The notes beneath the pieces are model-generated. The model was not told where the DNA came from, ran no database searches, and saw only the letters and a list, made by a program, of their open reading frames with translations. A stretch of 64,000 nt of DNA from Solirubrobacteraceae bacterium (GTDB lineage Bacteria > Actinomycetota > Thermoleophilia > Solirubrobacterales > Solirubrobacteraceae): contig JANWLE010000037.1 in assembly GCA_025451035.1 (NCBI GenBank), positions 1 to 64,000 on the forward strand. Reading direction: 5' to 3'. A program made the translations under genes and the position numbers. Of the stretch, positions 9,928 to 17,158 are shown one piece after another. The number at the start of each line of letters is the position of its first letter. The first letter of the stretch is position 1.

Positions 9928-10491
9928 TCATGTCTCCGTGCGGCCACGCGCGATCGCAATCTCACCGGTGCGCATCATCTCGATCAGACCAAAGGGACGG
10001 ACCATTTCCTCAAACGCCTCGATCTTCTCCGTCGTTCCGGTGATCTCGATGATGACGGAGCGCTTGGTGACGTCCACCACGCTACCGCGGAAGATCTCGG
10101 CGATCTGCATCAGCTCCCCGCGCTGGGTGCCGTCCGCGGAGACCTTGAACAGCGCGAGCTCACGCGAGACCGTTCCCTCCGGCTCCAAGTCACGGATCTT
10201 CAGGACGTTGATGAGCTTGTGTAGCTGCTTGGTCACCTGATCGATCGGGTGCACCGCACCGTCAACGGTCAGCGTGACTCGCGACACTCGCTCGTCGTCT
10301 GTGGGACCCACGGTCAGCGTGTCGATGTTGAATCCACGGCGCGCGAACAGACCCGCGATGCGCGTGAGTACACCCGCCTTGTTTTCGACGAGGATCGACA
10401 GGACGTGCTTGCGCCCTGTGCGCAGGTTGCCTGCGGCCTGCAACTCCTCGAGGCTCAACGTGGTGTTCGTTGCCGGCTCGCCCACGATCAT
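9928..10491 (-). CDS. ilvN: Acetolactate synthase small (regulatory) subunit
   Basis: The regulatory subunit of acetohydroxyacid synthase binds branched-chain amino acids, confers feedback inhibition and stimulates the large subunit. The product is 187 residues. An ACT domain begins at HVLSILVENKAGVLTRI (about residues 29-44), followed by the C-terminal small-subunit domain (VSRELALFKV, VVDVTKRSVIIEITGT). ATG 10491 overlaps the ilvB stop as ATGA; the longer upstream frame lies inside ilvB and is rejected. An N-terminal extension of about 28 residues precedes the ACT domain. Confidence 0.95.
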   Translation of the reverse strand: MIVGEPATNTTLSLEELQAAGNLRTGRKHVLSILVENKAGVLTRIAGLFARRGFNIDTLTVGPTDDERVSRVTLTVDGAVHPIDQVTKQLHKLINVLKIRDLEPEGTVSRELALFKVSADGTQRGELMQIAEIFRGSVVDVTKRSVIIEITGTTEKIEAFEEMVRPFGLIEMMRTGEIAIARGRTET

Positions 10492-12164
10492 CCCACCATC
10501 TCGCGTGCAGGTTGACCGGCGGGGATCATCGGATAGGTGTTCTCCTCGCGCGTGACACGAACATCGACCAGCACGGGACCATCGGTTGCGATAGCCCGCT
10601 TGATGTCTTGCACGAGCGTCGTCTTGTCTTCGAAACGCATGCCGCTCGCGCCGTACGCCTCGGCCAGCTTCACCCAATCGGGATACTTGCCCGTGTCGAC
10701 GTGGCTGTAGCGGCCATCCCAGAAGAGCTCCTGCCACTGGCGCACCATGCCGAGATAGCCGTTGTTCATGATGAACACCTTGATCGGTATGCCCTCCTGG
10801 GCGCAGGTAGCGAGCTCCTGGATGTTCATCTGCACCGAACCGTCGCCCGCAACGCAGCAGACGAGGCGGTCCGGGCAACCGACCGCGGCACCCATCGCCG
10901 CCGGCAGGCCGAAGCCCATGGTCCCGAGGCCACCCGAGTTGATCCAACGCCGCGGCGCGGGGAAACCGTAGTACTGCGCAGTCCACATCTGATGCTGGCC
11001 GACATCGCTGGTGATGATCGCCTCGCCGCCCGTGGCCTCATACAGCGCCTGGATCATGTATTGCGGCTTGATCTCCTGGTCGCTTGAGTCCTCGTAGCGA
11101 AGCGGGTGCTTCTCGCGCCACGCTTCGATGCGCTCCCACCACGCCTGCAGGCGCGCGGAGTCGGGGGTCAGCGCGCGGTACTCGATGAGCAGCTTGGCGA
11201 GCACATGCTTTGCGTCGCCGACGATGGGGATGTGCGCCGGCACGTTCTTGGATATCTCGGCCGGATCCACGTCGATGTGTATGAACTTGGCGCGCGGGGC
11301 GAACTCGGACAGCTTGCCGGTCACGCGGTCATCGAAGCGGGCACCCACGGCGCAAATGAGGTCGGCCTCGTCCATCCCGTAGTTGGCGGCCCGGGTGCCG
11401 TGCATCCCGAGCATTCCCAGCCATTGCGGATGGTTGGCAGGGAAAGCGCCTAGGCCCATGAGCGTGCACGTCACCGGGAAGCGGTCCGTGGTGCAGAACT
11501 CCACGAGCTCGGCGGAAGCATTCGCGTTGACCACGCCGCCGCCGACGTAGATCACCGGGCGCTGCGCGGCGGCGAGCGCCTTCGCGGCCTGGCGAATCTG
11601 CTTCTGGTTGCCCTCGAGCGTGGGCTGGTAGCCGGGGAGACGCACGTCGGTGATCGGCTCGTAGTTGATGTCAGCGCGCGAGAGGTCCTGCGGTATGTCG
11701 ACGACCACCGGCCCAGGACGGCCGGTGCGGGCGATATGGAACGCCTCGTGGATCGCGCGCGGGATCTCGTTCGGGTCCTGGATCATGAATGAGTGCTTGA
11801 CGACCGGCATCGTGATCCCGATCGTGTCGGCCTCCTGAAACCCGTCGGTGCCGAGCAGCTCTGTGCGCACCTGACCGGTTATGAACACCACGGGCACCGA
11901 GTCCATCATCGCGTCGCAGATCGGCGTGATTAGGTTGGTAGCGCCGGGGCCGCTGGTGGCGAACGCGACGCCAACCTTGCCGGTCGCCTTCGCGTATCCC
12001 TCAGCCGCGTGCCCACCGCCCGCCTCGTGACGCACGAGTATGTGGCGGATACCGCCATCCACGAAGGCGTCGTAGGTTGGGAGGTTGGCGCCACCGGGCA
12101 AGCCGAAGACGACGTCGACACCCTCCGCCTTCAGGCATTCCATCACCGCGTCTACAGCACGCAT
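10488..12164 (-). CDS. ilvB: Acetolactate synthase large (catalytic) subunit
   Basis: ThDP- and FAD-dependent enzyme that condenses pyruvate to acetolactate, or with 2-ketobutyrate to acetohydroxybutyrate, at the start of valine/leucine/isoleucine synthesis. The product is 558 residues. It shows VFGLPGGANLPTYDAF, the catalytic Glu region HEAGGGHAAEGYAKATGKVG, and the ThDP/Mg motif CVAGDGSVQMNIQELATC to IMNNGYLGMVRQWQ. ATG 12164 is chosen over an upstream in-frame start because AGGAGGT sits 8 nt before it and the family begins here. The upstream leader contains a perfect hairpin. Confidence 0.96.
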   Translation of the reverse strand: MRAVDAVMECLKAEGVDVVFGLPGGANLPTYDAFVDGGIRHILVRHEAGGGHAAEGYAKATGKVGVAFATSGPGATNLITPICDAMMDSVPVVFITGQVRTELLGTDGFQEADTIGITMPVVKHSFMIQDPNEIPRAIHEAFHIARTGRPGPVVVDIPQDLSRADINYEPITDVRLPGYQPTLEGNQKQIRQAAKALAAAQRPVIYVGGGVVNANASAELVEFCTTDRFPVTCTLMGLGAFPANHPQWLGMLGMHGTRAANYGMDEADLICAVGARFDDRVTGKLSEFAPRAKFIHIDVDPAEISKNVPAHIPIVGDAKHVLAKLLIEYRALTPDSARLQAWWERIEAWREKHPLRYEDSSDQEIKPQYMIQALYEATGGEAIITSDVGQHQMWTAQYYGFPAPRRWINSGGLGTMGFGLPAAMGAAVGCPDRLVCCVAGDGSVQMNIQELATCAQEGIPIKVFIMNNGYLGMVRQWQELFWDGRYSHVDTGKYPDWVKLAEAYGASGMRFEDKTTLVQDIKRAIATDGPVLVDVRVTREENTYPMIPAGQPAREMVG

Positions 12165-12217
12165 ACACCGACCTCCTTTCCTGCTCGTAGGGTCATGATC
12201 CACGCGAGAGCACCCAT
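12152..12217 (-). other. Possible upstream ORF overlapping the ilvB start
   Basis: A 21-codon frame opens in the loop of the ilvB leader hairpin, with GAGG just before its ATG, and ends at a TAG 13 nt inside ilvB in another frame. Seven of 21 codons are Leu, Ile or Val (LAWIMTL, EVGVCVL). This is only modestly above background, so it is a candidate for coupling or attenuation rather than a firm gene. Confidence 0.2.
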
Positions 12218-12229
12218 CGCCTCGCGTGG
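12200..12229 (-). promoter_or_regulatory. Perfect hairpin in the ilvB 5' leader
   Basis: CCACGCGAG and CTCGCGTGG form a perfect 9-bp stem around a 12-nt loop, ending about 36 nt before the ilvB ATG. No T-tract follows, so it is not an intrinsic terminator. It may affect mRNA stability or control of ilvBN. Confidence 0.5.
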
Positions 12230-12239
12230 TTGTGAACCG

Positions 12240-12268
12240 AGTGTACCAGCGGGTTTTCGGCCGCTCAC
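12240..12268 (-). promoter_or_regulatory. Candidate ilvB promoter
   Basis: On the minus strand TACACT is preceded by GTGAGC at a 17-bp spacing. The -35 match is poor. The start site would fall just upstream of the leader hairpin, giving a leader of about 70 nt. Confidence 0.3.
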
Positions 12269-12333
12269 GGAGTGTGCCTCCCGGGCGGACTGAGCTCGAA
12301 CACACAAGCGAACCGGTGTGGGCAAGCCTGCCG

Positions 12334-12873
12334 TTAGGAGGAACCGACAGCCACGCCGATACCCAGCACGATCATTCCGGCGAGCGTCACCACTATCAGC
12401 GAGGAGCGCAGCGAGACTTCCAGGAAACGCTCACGCATCCAGGCGATCACGAACAGCTCGACGGAGACGACGCCACCGGCAACGATGAGCGCATGATTGG
12501 TGTTGGGGATGAGGAACGGCAGCGTATGAAAGATGCTGCCGAGAGCTGTCATCCCTCCGGTGATGCCGCCCCGCACGATCGGGGAGCCACGACCCGTCTG
12601 CTCGCCGGTATCCGATAGCGCCTCGGAGAAGCCCATACTGATGCCTGCTCCCAGCGCCAGCGATATGCCCACCACGAACGCCGTATGGGAGTTCGAGGAG
12701 ACGGCCGCGGCGAATATCGGCGCGATTGACGAGACCGTCCCGTCGATCAAGCCCACGAGGGCTGGCTGCACGACGCGCAGCACGAAGTCTCTCTCATCGG
12801 CGAAGCCGGCACGATGAATGAAGCGGCCGATCAGCGAGGACTTTTCCATTGGAATCTCAACTTCGGCAGCCAC
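12334..12873 (-). CDS. VIT1/CCC1-family membrane protein (Fe/Mn transporter)
   Basis: A 179-residue membrane protein of the vacuolar iron transporter family, which moves Fe2+ or Mn2+ out of the cytosol. It has about five hydrophobic helices. The first contains the family stretch ALVGLIDGTVSSIAPIFAAA and the second GISLALGAGISMGFSEALSD. The cytosolic metal-binding insert of plant VIT1 is absent, as in short bacterial members. Start GTG 12873 has TATAGT 6 nt upstream and no Shine-Dalgarno sequence. It diverges from a Fur-family regulator across 61 bp, which supports a role in metal homeostasis. Confidence 0.8.
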   Translation of the reverse strand: MAAEVEIPMEKSSLIGRFIHRAGFADERDFVLRVVQPALVGLIDGTVSSIAPIFAAAVSSNSHTAFVVGISLALGAGISMGFSEALSDTGEQTGRGSPIVRGGITGGMTALGSIFHTLPFLIPNTNHALIVAGGVVSVELFVIAWMRERFLEVSLRSSLIVVTLAGMIVLGIGVAVGSS

Positions 12874-12879
12874 AGCGCG

Positions 12880-12885
12880 ACTATA
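12880..12885 (-). promoter_or_regulatory. -10 element of the VIT gene (leaderless)
   Basis: TATAGT on the minus strand is followed by six bases and then the GTG start. It is half of the inverted repeat CTATAGC/GCTATAG, whose other half is the -10 element of the divergent Fur gene. Confidence 0.6.
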
Positions 12886-12894
12886 GCAACTGAT

Positions 12895-12914
12895 TTAGAA
12901 TAAGGACTACCTAA
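12895..12914. promoter_or_regulatory. Candidate metalloregulator operator
   Basis: The imperfect palindrome TTAGAATAAGGACTACCTAA sits between two divergent -10 elements in an AT-rich island within GC-rich DNA. Its outer arms (TTAG, CTAA) recall DtxR/IdeR boxes, but a Fur-type site is equally plausible given the adjacent regulator. Confidence 0.4.
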
Positions 12915-12921
12915 TTTTAGC

Positions 12922-12927
12922 TATAGT
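12922..12927 (+). promoter_or_regulatory. -10 element of the Fur-family gene (leaderless)
   Basis: TATAGT is followed by seven bases and then ATG 12935, with no Shine-Dalgarno sequence. It mirrors the -10 of the divergent VIT gene. Confidence 0.55.
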
Positions 12928-12934
12928 GTTGCTT

Positions 12935-13393
12935 ATGGCTAGCGGCGAGCTGGACGATATTCTCATCAGCAAGCTCAAGGAGCGGGGACAGCGCGTCACC
13001 CCCCAGCGCCTCGTGATCCATCGTGCAATGGCAGAGCGCGACCAACATCTGACCGCGGAGCAGGTGCTGGAGATGGTCTCCAGCCGGCTGCCCGGGACCT
13101 CACTGCCCACCGTCTATGCAACGCTCGAGCTCTTCGAGAAGCTCGGCTTGATTCGTCGCATCAGCAGCGCGAGCGGCGCTTCGCTGTTTGACTCGCGGAC
13201 ATCGCCTCACGCTCACGCGATCTGCCGCGGATGCGGAGCAGTGGCGGACATCGAGCTGGTCGACGCCTCGCTGGAAGGCTCGCTGGACGCGCTCGCATCT
13301 GGGATTGAGCGAGGCTTCAGCGCCGATCACGCCGAGGTTCTGATCTGGGGAAGCTGCACCGCCTGCGCCACCCAGCTGACCGCCGTCAGCTGA
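12935..13393 (+). CDS. Fur-family metal-responsive transcriptional regulator
   Basis: A DNA-binding metalloregulator of 152 residues. The N-terminal winged helix spans RVTPQRLVIHRAM to SLPTVYATLELFEKLGLIRRI. The C-terminal dimerisation domain has the metal site PHAHAICRGCG and a second Cys pair CTAC near the end, expected to bind structural zinc. ATG 12935 is preferred over the GTG nine bases upstream because TATAGT lies 7 nt before it. It diverges from the VIT transporter. Whether it senses Fe, Mn, Zn or peroxide cannot be read from the sequence. Its last 8 bp overlap the convergent zinc-ribbon gene. Confidence 0.88.
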   Translation: MASGELDDILISKLKERGQRVTPQRLVIHRAMAERDQHLTAEQVLEMVSSRLPGTSLPTVYATLELFEKLGLIRRISSASGASLFDSRTSPHAHAICRGCGAVADIELVDASLEGSLDALASGIERGFSADHAEVLIWGSCTACATQLTAVS

Positions 13394-13676
13394 CCGGGCG
13401 CTTCGCCCACGATTCGGGCGCTATCGCGGTCTCCGGAAAATCGAGCTCGTGCCCGCAGCCGGTGCAGAGAGCCTCGTAGATCTTCACCACGCGGCCACAC
13501 CTGGGGCACTCGCGGCGCAGCTCGTCACGCTCGAAGCGGTAGGCGATCGCCGCCATCAAGCCGAAAAACGGGACCAGCCCCGAGATCAAGAACCAGAGCA
13601 GAAACGAGCTGCCCTTCAGCTTGCCGACGATCCCGCCGGCGATGCCAAAGCAGACCGCGATCACGACGTAAGCCAA
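13386..13676 (-). CDS. Small membrane protein with C-terminal zinc ribbon
   Basis: A 96-residue hypothetical protein. The first 45 residues form two hydrophobic helices (YVVIAVCFGIAGGIVG and SFLLWFLISGLVPFFGLMAA). They are followed by an RFERDELRR linker and a four-cysteine zinc ribbon, CPRCGRVVKIYEALCTGCG. TTG 13676 follows the 58-residue ORF after 9 nt, with AGGGGG as a likely ribosome-binding site, so the two probably share an mRNA. The function is unknown; membrane anchor plus cytosolic zinc ribbon suggests an accessory or quality-control role, which is inference only. Confidence 0.65.
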   Translation of the reverse strand: MAYVVIAVCFGIAGGIVGKLKGSSFLLWFLISGLVPFFGLMAAIAYRFERDELRRECPRCGRVVKIYEALCTGCGHELDFPETAIAPESWAKRPVS

Positions 13677-13685
13677 CGCCGCCCC

Positions 13686-13862
13686 CTACAGGAGCACGCG
13701 CAGTGCCCAGATCAGGGCTACCACGGCGATGACAAAGATCGCGGCGCTGAGCAAGAAGCTGACGATGTGAATCACGAAGCCCAGCAGTATCCAGGCCGTC
13801 ACGAGCAAGATCAGTGCCGCCACGACAGTCCGGCCAAATGAGCGCGTAGATGATTTGTTCAC
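13686..13862 (-). CDS. 58-residue membrane protein
   Basis: A short ORF from GTG 13862 encodes a basic N-terminus (NKSSTRSFGR) followed by almost continuous hydrophobic sequence forming two helices (VVAALILLVTAWILLGFVI and FLLSAAIFVIAVVALIWAL), ending RVLL. TAGGCT lies exactly 6 nt before the start, supporting a leaderless transcript. The zinc-ribbon membrane gene starts 9 nt after its stop. I do not recognise a family, but the composition and promoter make it a likely real small protein. Confidence 0.6.
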   Translation of the reverse strand: MNKSSTRSFGRTVVAALILLVTAWILLGFVIHIVSFLLSAAIFVIAVVALIWALRVLL

Positions 13863-13868
13863 ACTGAA

Positions 13869-13874
13869 AGCCTA
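13869..13874 (-). promoter_or_regulatory. -10 element of the 58-residue membrane protein gene
   Basis: TAGGCT on the minus strand, six bases before GTG 13862, in an AT-richer gap between gatB and the small gene. Confidence 0.45.
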
Positions 13875-13914
13875 GACGTTTTGGCAGCTAAAGATGCGCT
13901 TATTTGCCTCTCGT

Positions 13915-15363
13915 CTATCCGAGCAGCTCGGCGATCAGGCGCGTGACCTCGGCGCCATCGGCGCGGCCCTTTGTCTCGCGCATGACGTAGCCGACGATCG
14001 GCCCGGTCGCCTTGGGGTTGCCTGCCCGTACGCGCTGCGCGGCGTCGGCGTTCGCGGCGATCGCGGCCCGCACGATCTGGCGTAGCTCATCTCCCCCGTC
14101 GAGCGCAGCCAGGCCCTCCTGCTCGACCAGCGTCCGTGGGTCTCCCCCCTCGGCTACCAGGCGATCAAGCACCTGCCGGGCCGCGCCGACGCTTATCTGT
14201 TTCTCGGCGGCCATCTGCGACAGAACCGTGATCGCCTCCGGACTCACCTTCGAGTCGGCCGGGCTCTCCTCGGGAGCGAGGCGCTTGGCCAGCTCTCCCG
14301 TTACCCAGTTGGCCAACGCCTGGGCTTGCGCGCCGGCGGACGGCGTGGAGTCCGGTGAGGATTGCAGCGCCTGCTCGAAATAGTCGCCGAGCTCGGGCCT
14401 GAAGGCCAGCAGGTGCGCGCTCTCGGCCGACAGGCCGAGTGAGTCTTGCAGTCGCACGGCGCGCGCGCTCGGCAGCTCCGGCATCGCTTGCCGCGCGGCG
14501 GCGAGCATCGTCTCACTGACGGCCACCGGAGCCAGGTCGGGCTCGGGGAAGTAGCGATAGTCGTGCGCCTGCTCCTTTGAGCGCAGCGAGGTGATCTCAC
14601 CGCTGCCCGGGTCGAAGTGAAGGGTCTCTTGGACGACCCTTCCTCCCTCGTTGAGGATGCCTTCCTGGCGCGCTATCTCGGCCCTGATCCCCCTTTCCAG
14701 GAAGCGGAAGGAGTTCATGTTCTTCAGCTCCGTCTTTGTCCCCAACTCCCGAGATCCCTCGGGGCGTACCGAGACGTTGGCGTCGCAGCGCAGCGAGCCC
14801 TCGTCCATGTTCACGTCGCTGACGCCCAGATGGCGTAGCGTGGCGCGCAGCAGACGCAGCCACTGCCCCGCCTGTTCGGGGCTGTGGAGGTCGGGCTCGG
14901 TGACGATCTCGGCGAGCGGAGTGCCCCCGCGGTTGAAGTCAACGATGCTCGCGTCGGAGGCATGGATGCGGCCGCTGGCGCCGACATGGACGAGCTTGGC
15001 CGCGTCCTCCTCGAGGTGGACCCGGTGTATACGTACGTCCGCCAGTCGCCCACCGCGGCACAGCGGCTCGTCGTACTGGGATATCTGGTAGCCCTTCGGC
15101 AGGTCTGGATAGAAGTAGTTCTTGCGATGGAAGATGGAGCGCGGTGCCAGCTCGCTGTCCAACGCCAAGCCGATCATCAGCCCGAAATGGATAGCTTGAG
15201 CGTTCGCGACCGGCAGCGCACCCGGCAAGCCCAGGCACACCGGGCAGGTGCGCGTGTTCGGCGGCTCCCCGAACGACAGCTCACAGCCACAGAACATCTT
15301 TGTGCGCGTCAAGAGCTGCACGTGAATCTCGAGGCCTATGACGGGTTCGTAGGTGGTTGTCAT
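13915..15363 (-). CDS. gatB: Aspartyl/glutamyl-tRNA amidotransferase subunit B
   Basis: GatB binds misacylated Glu-tRNAGln or Asp-tRNAAsn and activates it for amidation with ammonia delivered by GatA. The product is 482 residues. The N-terminal cradle domain begins EPVIGLEIHVQL and carries the zinc cysteines CGC and CPVC (about residues 24-48). The C-terminal helical/YqeY domain ends near VGYVMRETKGRADGAEV, the tRNA-contacting tail. ATG 15363 overlaps the gatA stop as ATGA. With GltX nearby, this predicts indirect Gln-tRNA formation. Confidence 0.97.
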   Translation of the reverse strand: MTTTYEPVIGLEIHVQLLTRTKMFCGCELSFGEPPNTRTCPVCLGLPGALPVANAQAIHFGLMIGLALDSELAPRSIFHRKNYFYPDLPKGYQISQYDEPLCRGGRLADVRIHRVHLEEDAAKLVHVGASGRIHASDASIVDFNRGGTPLAEIVTEPDLHSPEQAGQWLRLLRATLRHLGVSDVNMDEGSLRCDANVSVRPEGSRELGTKTELKNMNSFRFLERGIRAEIARQEGILNEGGRVVQETLHFDPGSGEITSLRSKEQAHDYRYFPEPDLAPVAVSETMLAAARQAMPELPSARAVRLQDSLGLSAESAHLLAFRPELGDYFEQALQSSPDSTPSAGAQAQALANWVTGELAKRLAPEESPADSKVSPEAITVLSQMAAEKQISVGAARQVLDRLVAEGGDPRTLVEQEGLAALDGGDELRQIVRAAIAANADAAQRVRAGNPKATGPIVGYVMRETKGRADGAEVTRLIAELLG

Positions 15364-16823
15364 GCTCTGACCGTGCCGCCGTCGAAACCGATCGCCTGCT
15401 CGAGCGCGAAGGCCGTCTCGAGAATGCGGTTCTCGCTGAATGCCGGGCCTGCGATCTGAAAACCGACGGGCAGCCCGCCGCCCGACGCGGCTTCGGTCAC
15501 GTTGCGATCCTCGGGCGGGAGAGCCAGACCACAGGGGATCGAGATCGCCGGGATACCCGCCAGCGACATCGGCACCGTGCAGAAGTCGTTGAGGTACATG
15601 GCCAGTGGGTCGGCCGTCTTGGAGCCCAGCGGGAAGGCAACACTGGGGGCGGTGGGCGTGACGACGAAGTCGACGTCCGCGAACACGTTGCGGAAGTCCT
15701 CGACGATCTTCGTGCGCACGCACTGGGCGCGGCCGTAATAGGCGTCGTAGTAGCCGGAGGAGAGCGCGTAGGTGCCGAGCATGATGCGTCGCTTGACCTC
15801 CGCGCCGAAGCCGTCGTGGCGTGTGCGGGTGTACATCTCGGTCAGGTCGCCCGCGGCTTCGGTGCGCATTCCATAGCGAACCCCGTCGAAACGGGCGAGG
15901 TTTGACGAGCACTCGGCGGGAGCGATCACGTAGTACGCGGACAGGGCGTGCGCGGCGTGGGGCAGGCTGATCGGTTCCACCGTCGCCCCCAGCTGCTCCG
16001 CCAGCGCAAGCGTCGCGTGGAAGGCAGCCAGTACCCCCGCCTCGATCCCCTCGCCTGTGAGCTCCTCGGGGACTCCAAGTCTGACGCCGTCGAGACGTTC
16101 GGCGGTGGGCAGGGCGATCTCGCCGGGGAAATCGAGAGACGTCGCGTCGCACTCGTCGTAGCCGATGAGGTGACGCAGCATCAGCGCCGCATCGGTCACG
16201 TCCCTGGTGAGCGGCCCGGCCTGGTCTAGGGATGAGGCGAAAGCGATCATGCCGTAGCGCGAGACGGCGCCATAGGTGGGCTTGAAACCGACGATCCCGC
16301 AGAGCGCGGCGGGTTGGCGGATGGATCCCCCCGTGTCGGTCCCGAGCGCCCACGGCGTGAGCCCCGCCGCGACCGCCGCCGCGCTACCGCCCGAGGAGCC
16401 GCCCGGCACACGCGAGCGGTCCCAGGGGTTAAGGACGGGACCAAACGCGGAGTTCTCGTTTGAGGAGCCCATCGCGAACTCGTCCTGGTTCGTCTTGGCA
16501 AGCAGGCACGCGCCCGCGCCCAGCAGACGCTCGACGGCCGTGGCAGTGTATGGAGGCAGATAGCCCTCGAGGATGCGCGAGCCGGACTGGCTAGGCACGC
16601 CCTCGGTGCAGAACAGGTCCTTTACCGCCAGAGGCACGCCGCCGAGGGGGCTTGCCGCTGGTGGTGCCGGTGTCTGCTCTGCGACCCAGGTGAAGCAGTT
16701 CAAATCATCCGCCGCGGCACGCGAGCGGTAGATCTCATACAGCTCGTGTGCCGCGATCTGTCCACTGGCGAGCGCTTGCGCGGCCGCCTGAGCGCCGAGG
16801 CTCACGAGCTCCTCTGCGCTCAT
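15360..16823 (-). CDS. gatA: Aspartyl/glutamyl-tRNA amidotransferase subunit A
   Basis: The glutaminase subunit of GatCAB releases ammonia from glutamine. The product is 487 residues with the amidase signature. The catalytic triad is Lys in GVPLAVKDLF, the cis-Ser in GGSSGGSAAAV and the nucleophile Ser in GTDTGGSIRQPAALCG. Both junctions are ATGA overlaps, with gatC upstream and gatB downstream, so the three subunits should be made in balance. Confidence 0.97.
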   Translation of the reverse strand: MSAEELVSLGAQAAAQALASGQIAAHELYEIYRSRAAADDLNCFTWVAEQTPAPPAASPLGGVPLAVKDLFCTEGVPSQSGSRILEGYLPPYTATAVERLLGAGACLLAKTNQDEFAMGSSNENSAFGPVLNPWDRSRVPGGSSGGSAAAVAAGLTPWALGTDTGGSIRQPAALCGIVGFKPTYGAVSRYGMIAFASSLDQAGPLTRDVTDAALMLRHLIGYDECDATSLDFPGEIALPTAERLDGVRLGVPEELTGEGIEAGVLAAFHATLALAEQLGATVEPISLPHAAHALSAYYVIAPAECSSNLARFDGVRYGMRTEAAGDLTEMYTRTRHDGFGAEVKRRIMLGTYALSSGYYDAYYGRAQCVRTKIVEDFRNVFADVDFVVTPTAPSVAFPLGSKTADPLAMYLNDFCTVPMSLAGIPAISIPCGLALPPEDRNVTEAASGGGLPVGFQIAGPAFSENRILETAFALEQAIGFDGGTVRA

Positions 16824-17104
16824 GCCTGCGGGCTGGGTACGAGAAAACCCTCGCCGCTGACGGCGGGCGCTTGGGCGAGCACCACCTCACGCGGAAGGCA
16901 CTGATGTGGCTCATCGGCACGCAGTCTGCCGGCCACCTCCACTACGTGCGAGGTTGGCGCCGTATCCCTCAAGTCGAGCTCGCCGATCTTCGCGACGTGC
17001 TCGATCACCGCCGAAAGCTCCCGCGCCATCGGCTCGATCTCTTCCTCGCCGAGCCGCAGGCGAGCGAGCCGGGCTATGTGCAGAACCTCCTCGCGATCAA
17101 TCAC
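16820..17104 (-). CDS. gatC: Aspartyl/glutamyl-tRNA amidotransferase subunit C
   Basis: GatC is the small clamp subunit that wraps GatA and GatB. The product is 94 residues, typical length. It opens IDREEVLHIARLARLRLGEE and carries the conserved LRADEP near residue 68. The start is GTG 17104. The minus-strand hexamer TAGAAT ends 8 nt before it, and there is no Shine-Dalgarno sequence, so the operon mRNA may be leaderless. Confidence 0.95.
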   Translation of the reverse strand: MIDREEVLHIARLARLRLGEEEIEPMARELSAVIEHVAKIGELDLRDTAPTSHVVEVAGRLRADEPHQCLPREVVLAQAPAVSGEGFLVPSPQA

Positions 17105-17112
17105 AAGGCGGC

Positions 17113-17118
17113 ATTCTA
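17113..17118 (-). promoter_or_regulatory. -10 element of the gatCAB operon
   Basis: TAGAAT lies 8 nt before the gatC GTG. It directly follows a strong hairpin (17120-17140) that probably ends the upstream transcript. Confidence 0.45.
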
Positions 17119-17119
17119 C

Positions 17120-17140
17120 GGGGCGCCGAGCAGGCGCCCC
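17120..17140 (-). terminator. GC hairpin between the membrane-protein gene and gatC
   Basis: GGGGCGCC and GGCGCCCC form a perfect 8-bp stem with a 5-nt loop, 18 nt after the stop of the upstream gene. No T-tract follows, so it would be a weak or stability-type terminator. Confidence 0.45.
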
Positions 17141-17158
17141 GTCCCGACAGTCCGCTGC

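Noticed and set aside
15364-16353. Extension of gatB into gatA (812-residue frame)
   Set aside because: Unconserved Arg-rich sequence overlapping gatA. GatB begins at the ATG overlapping the gatA stop.
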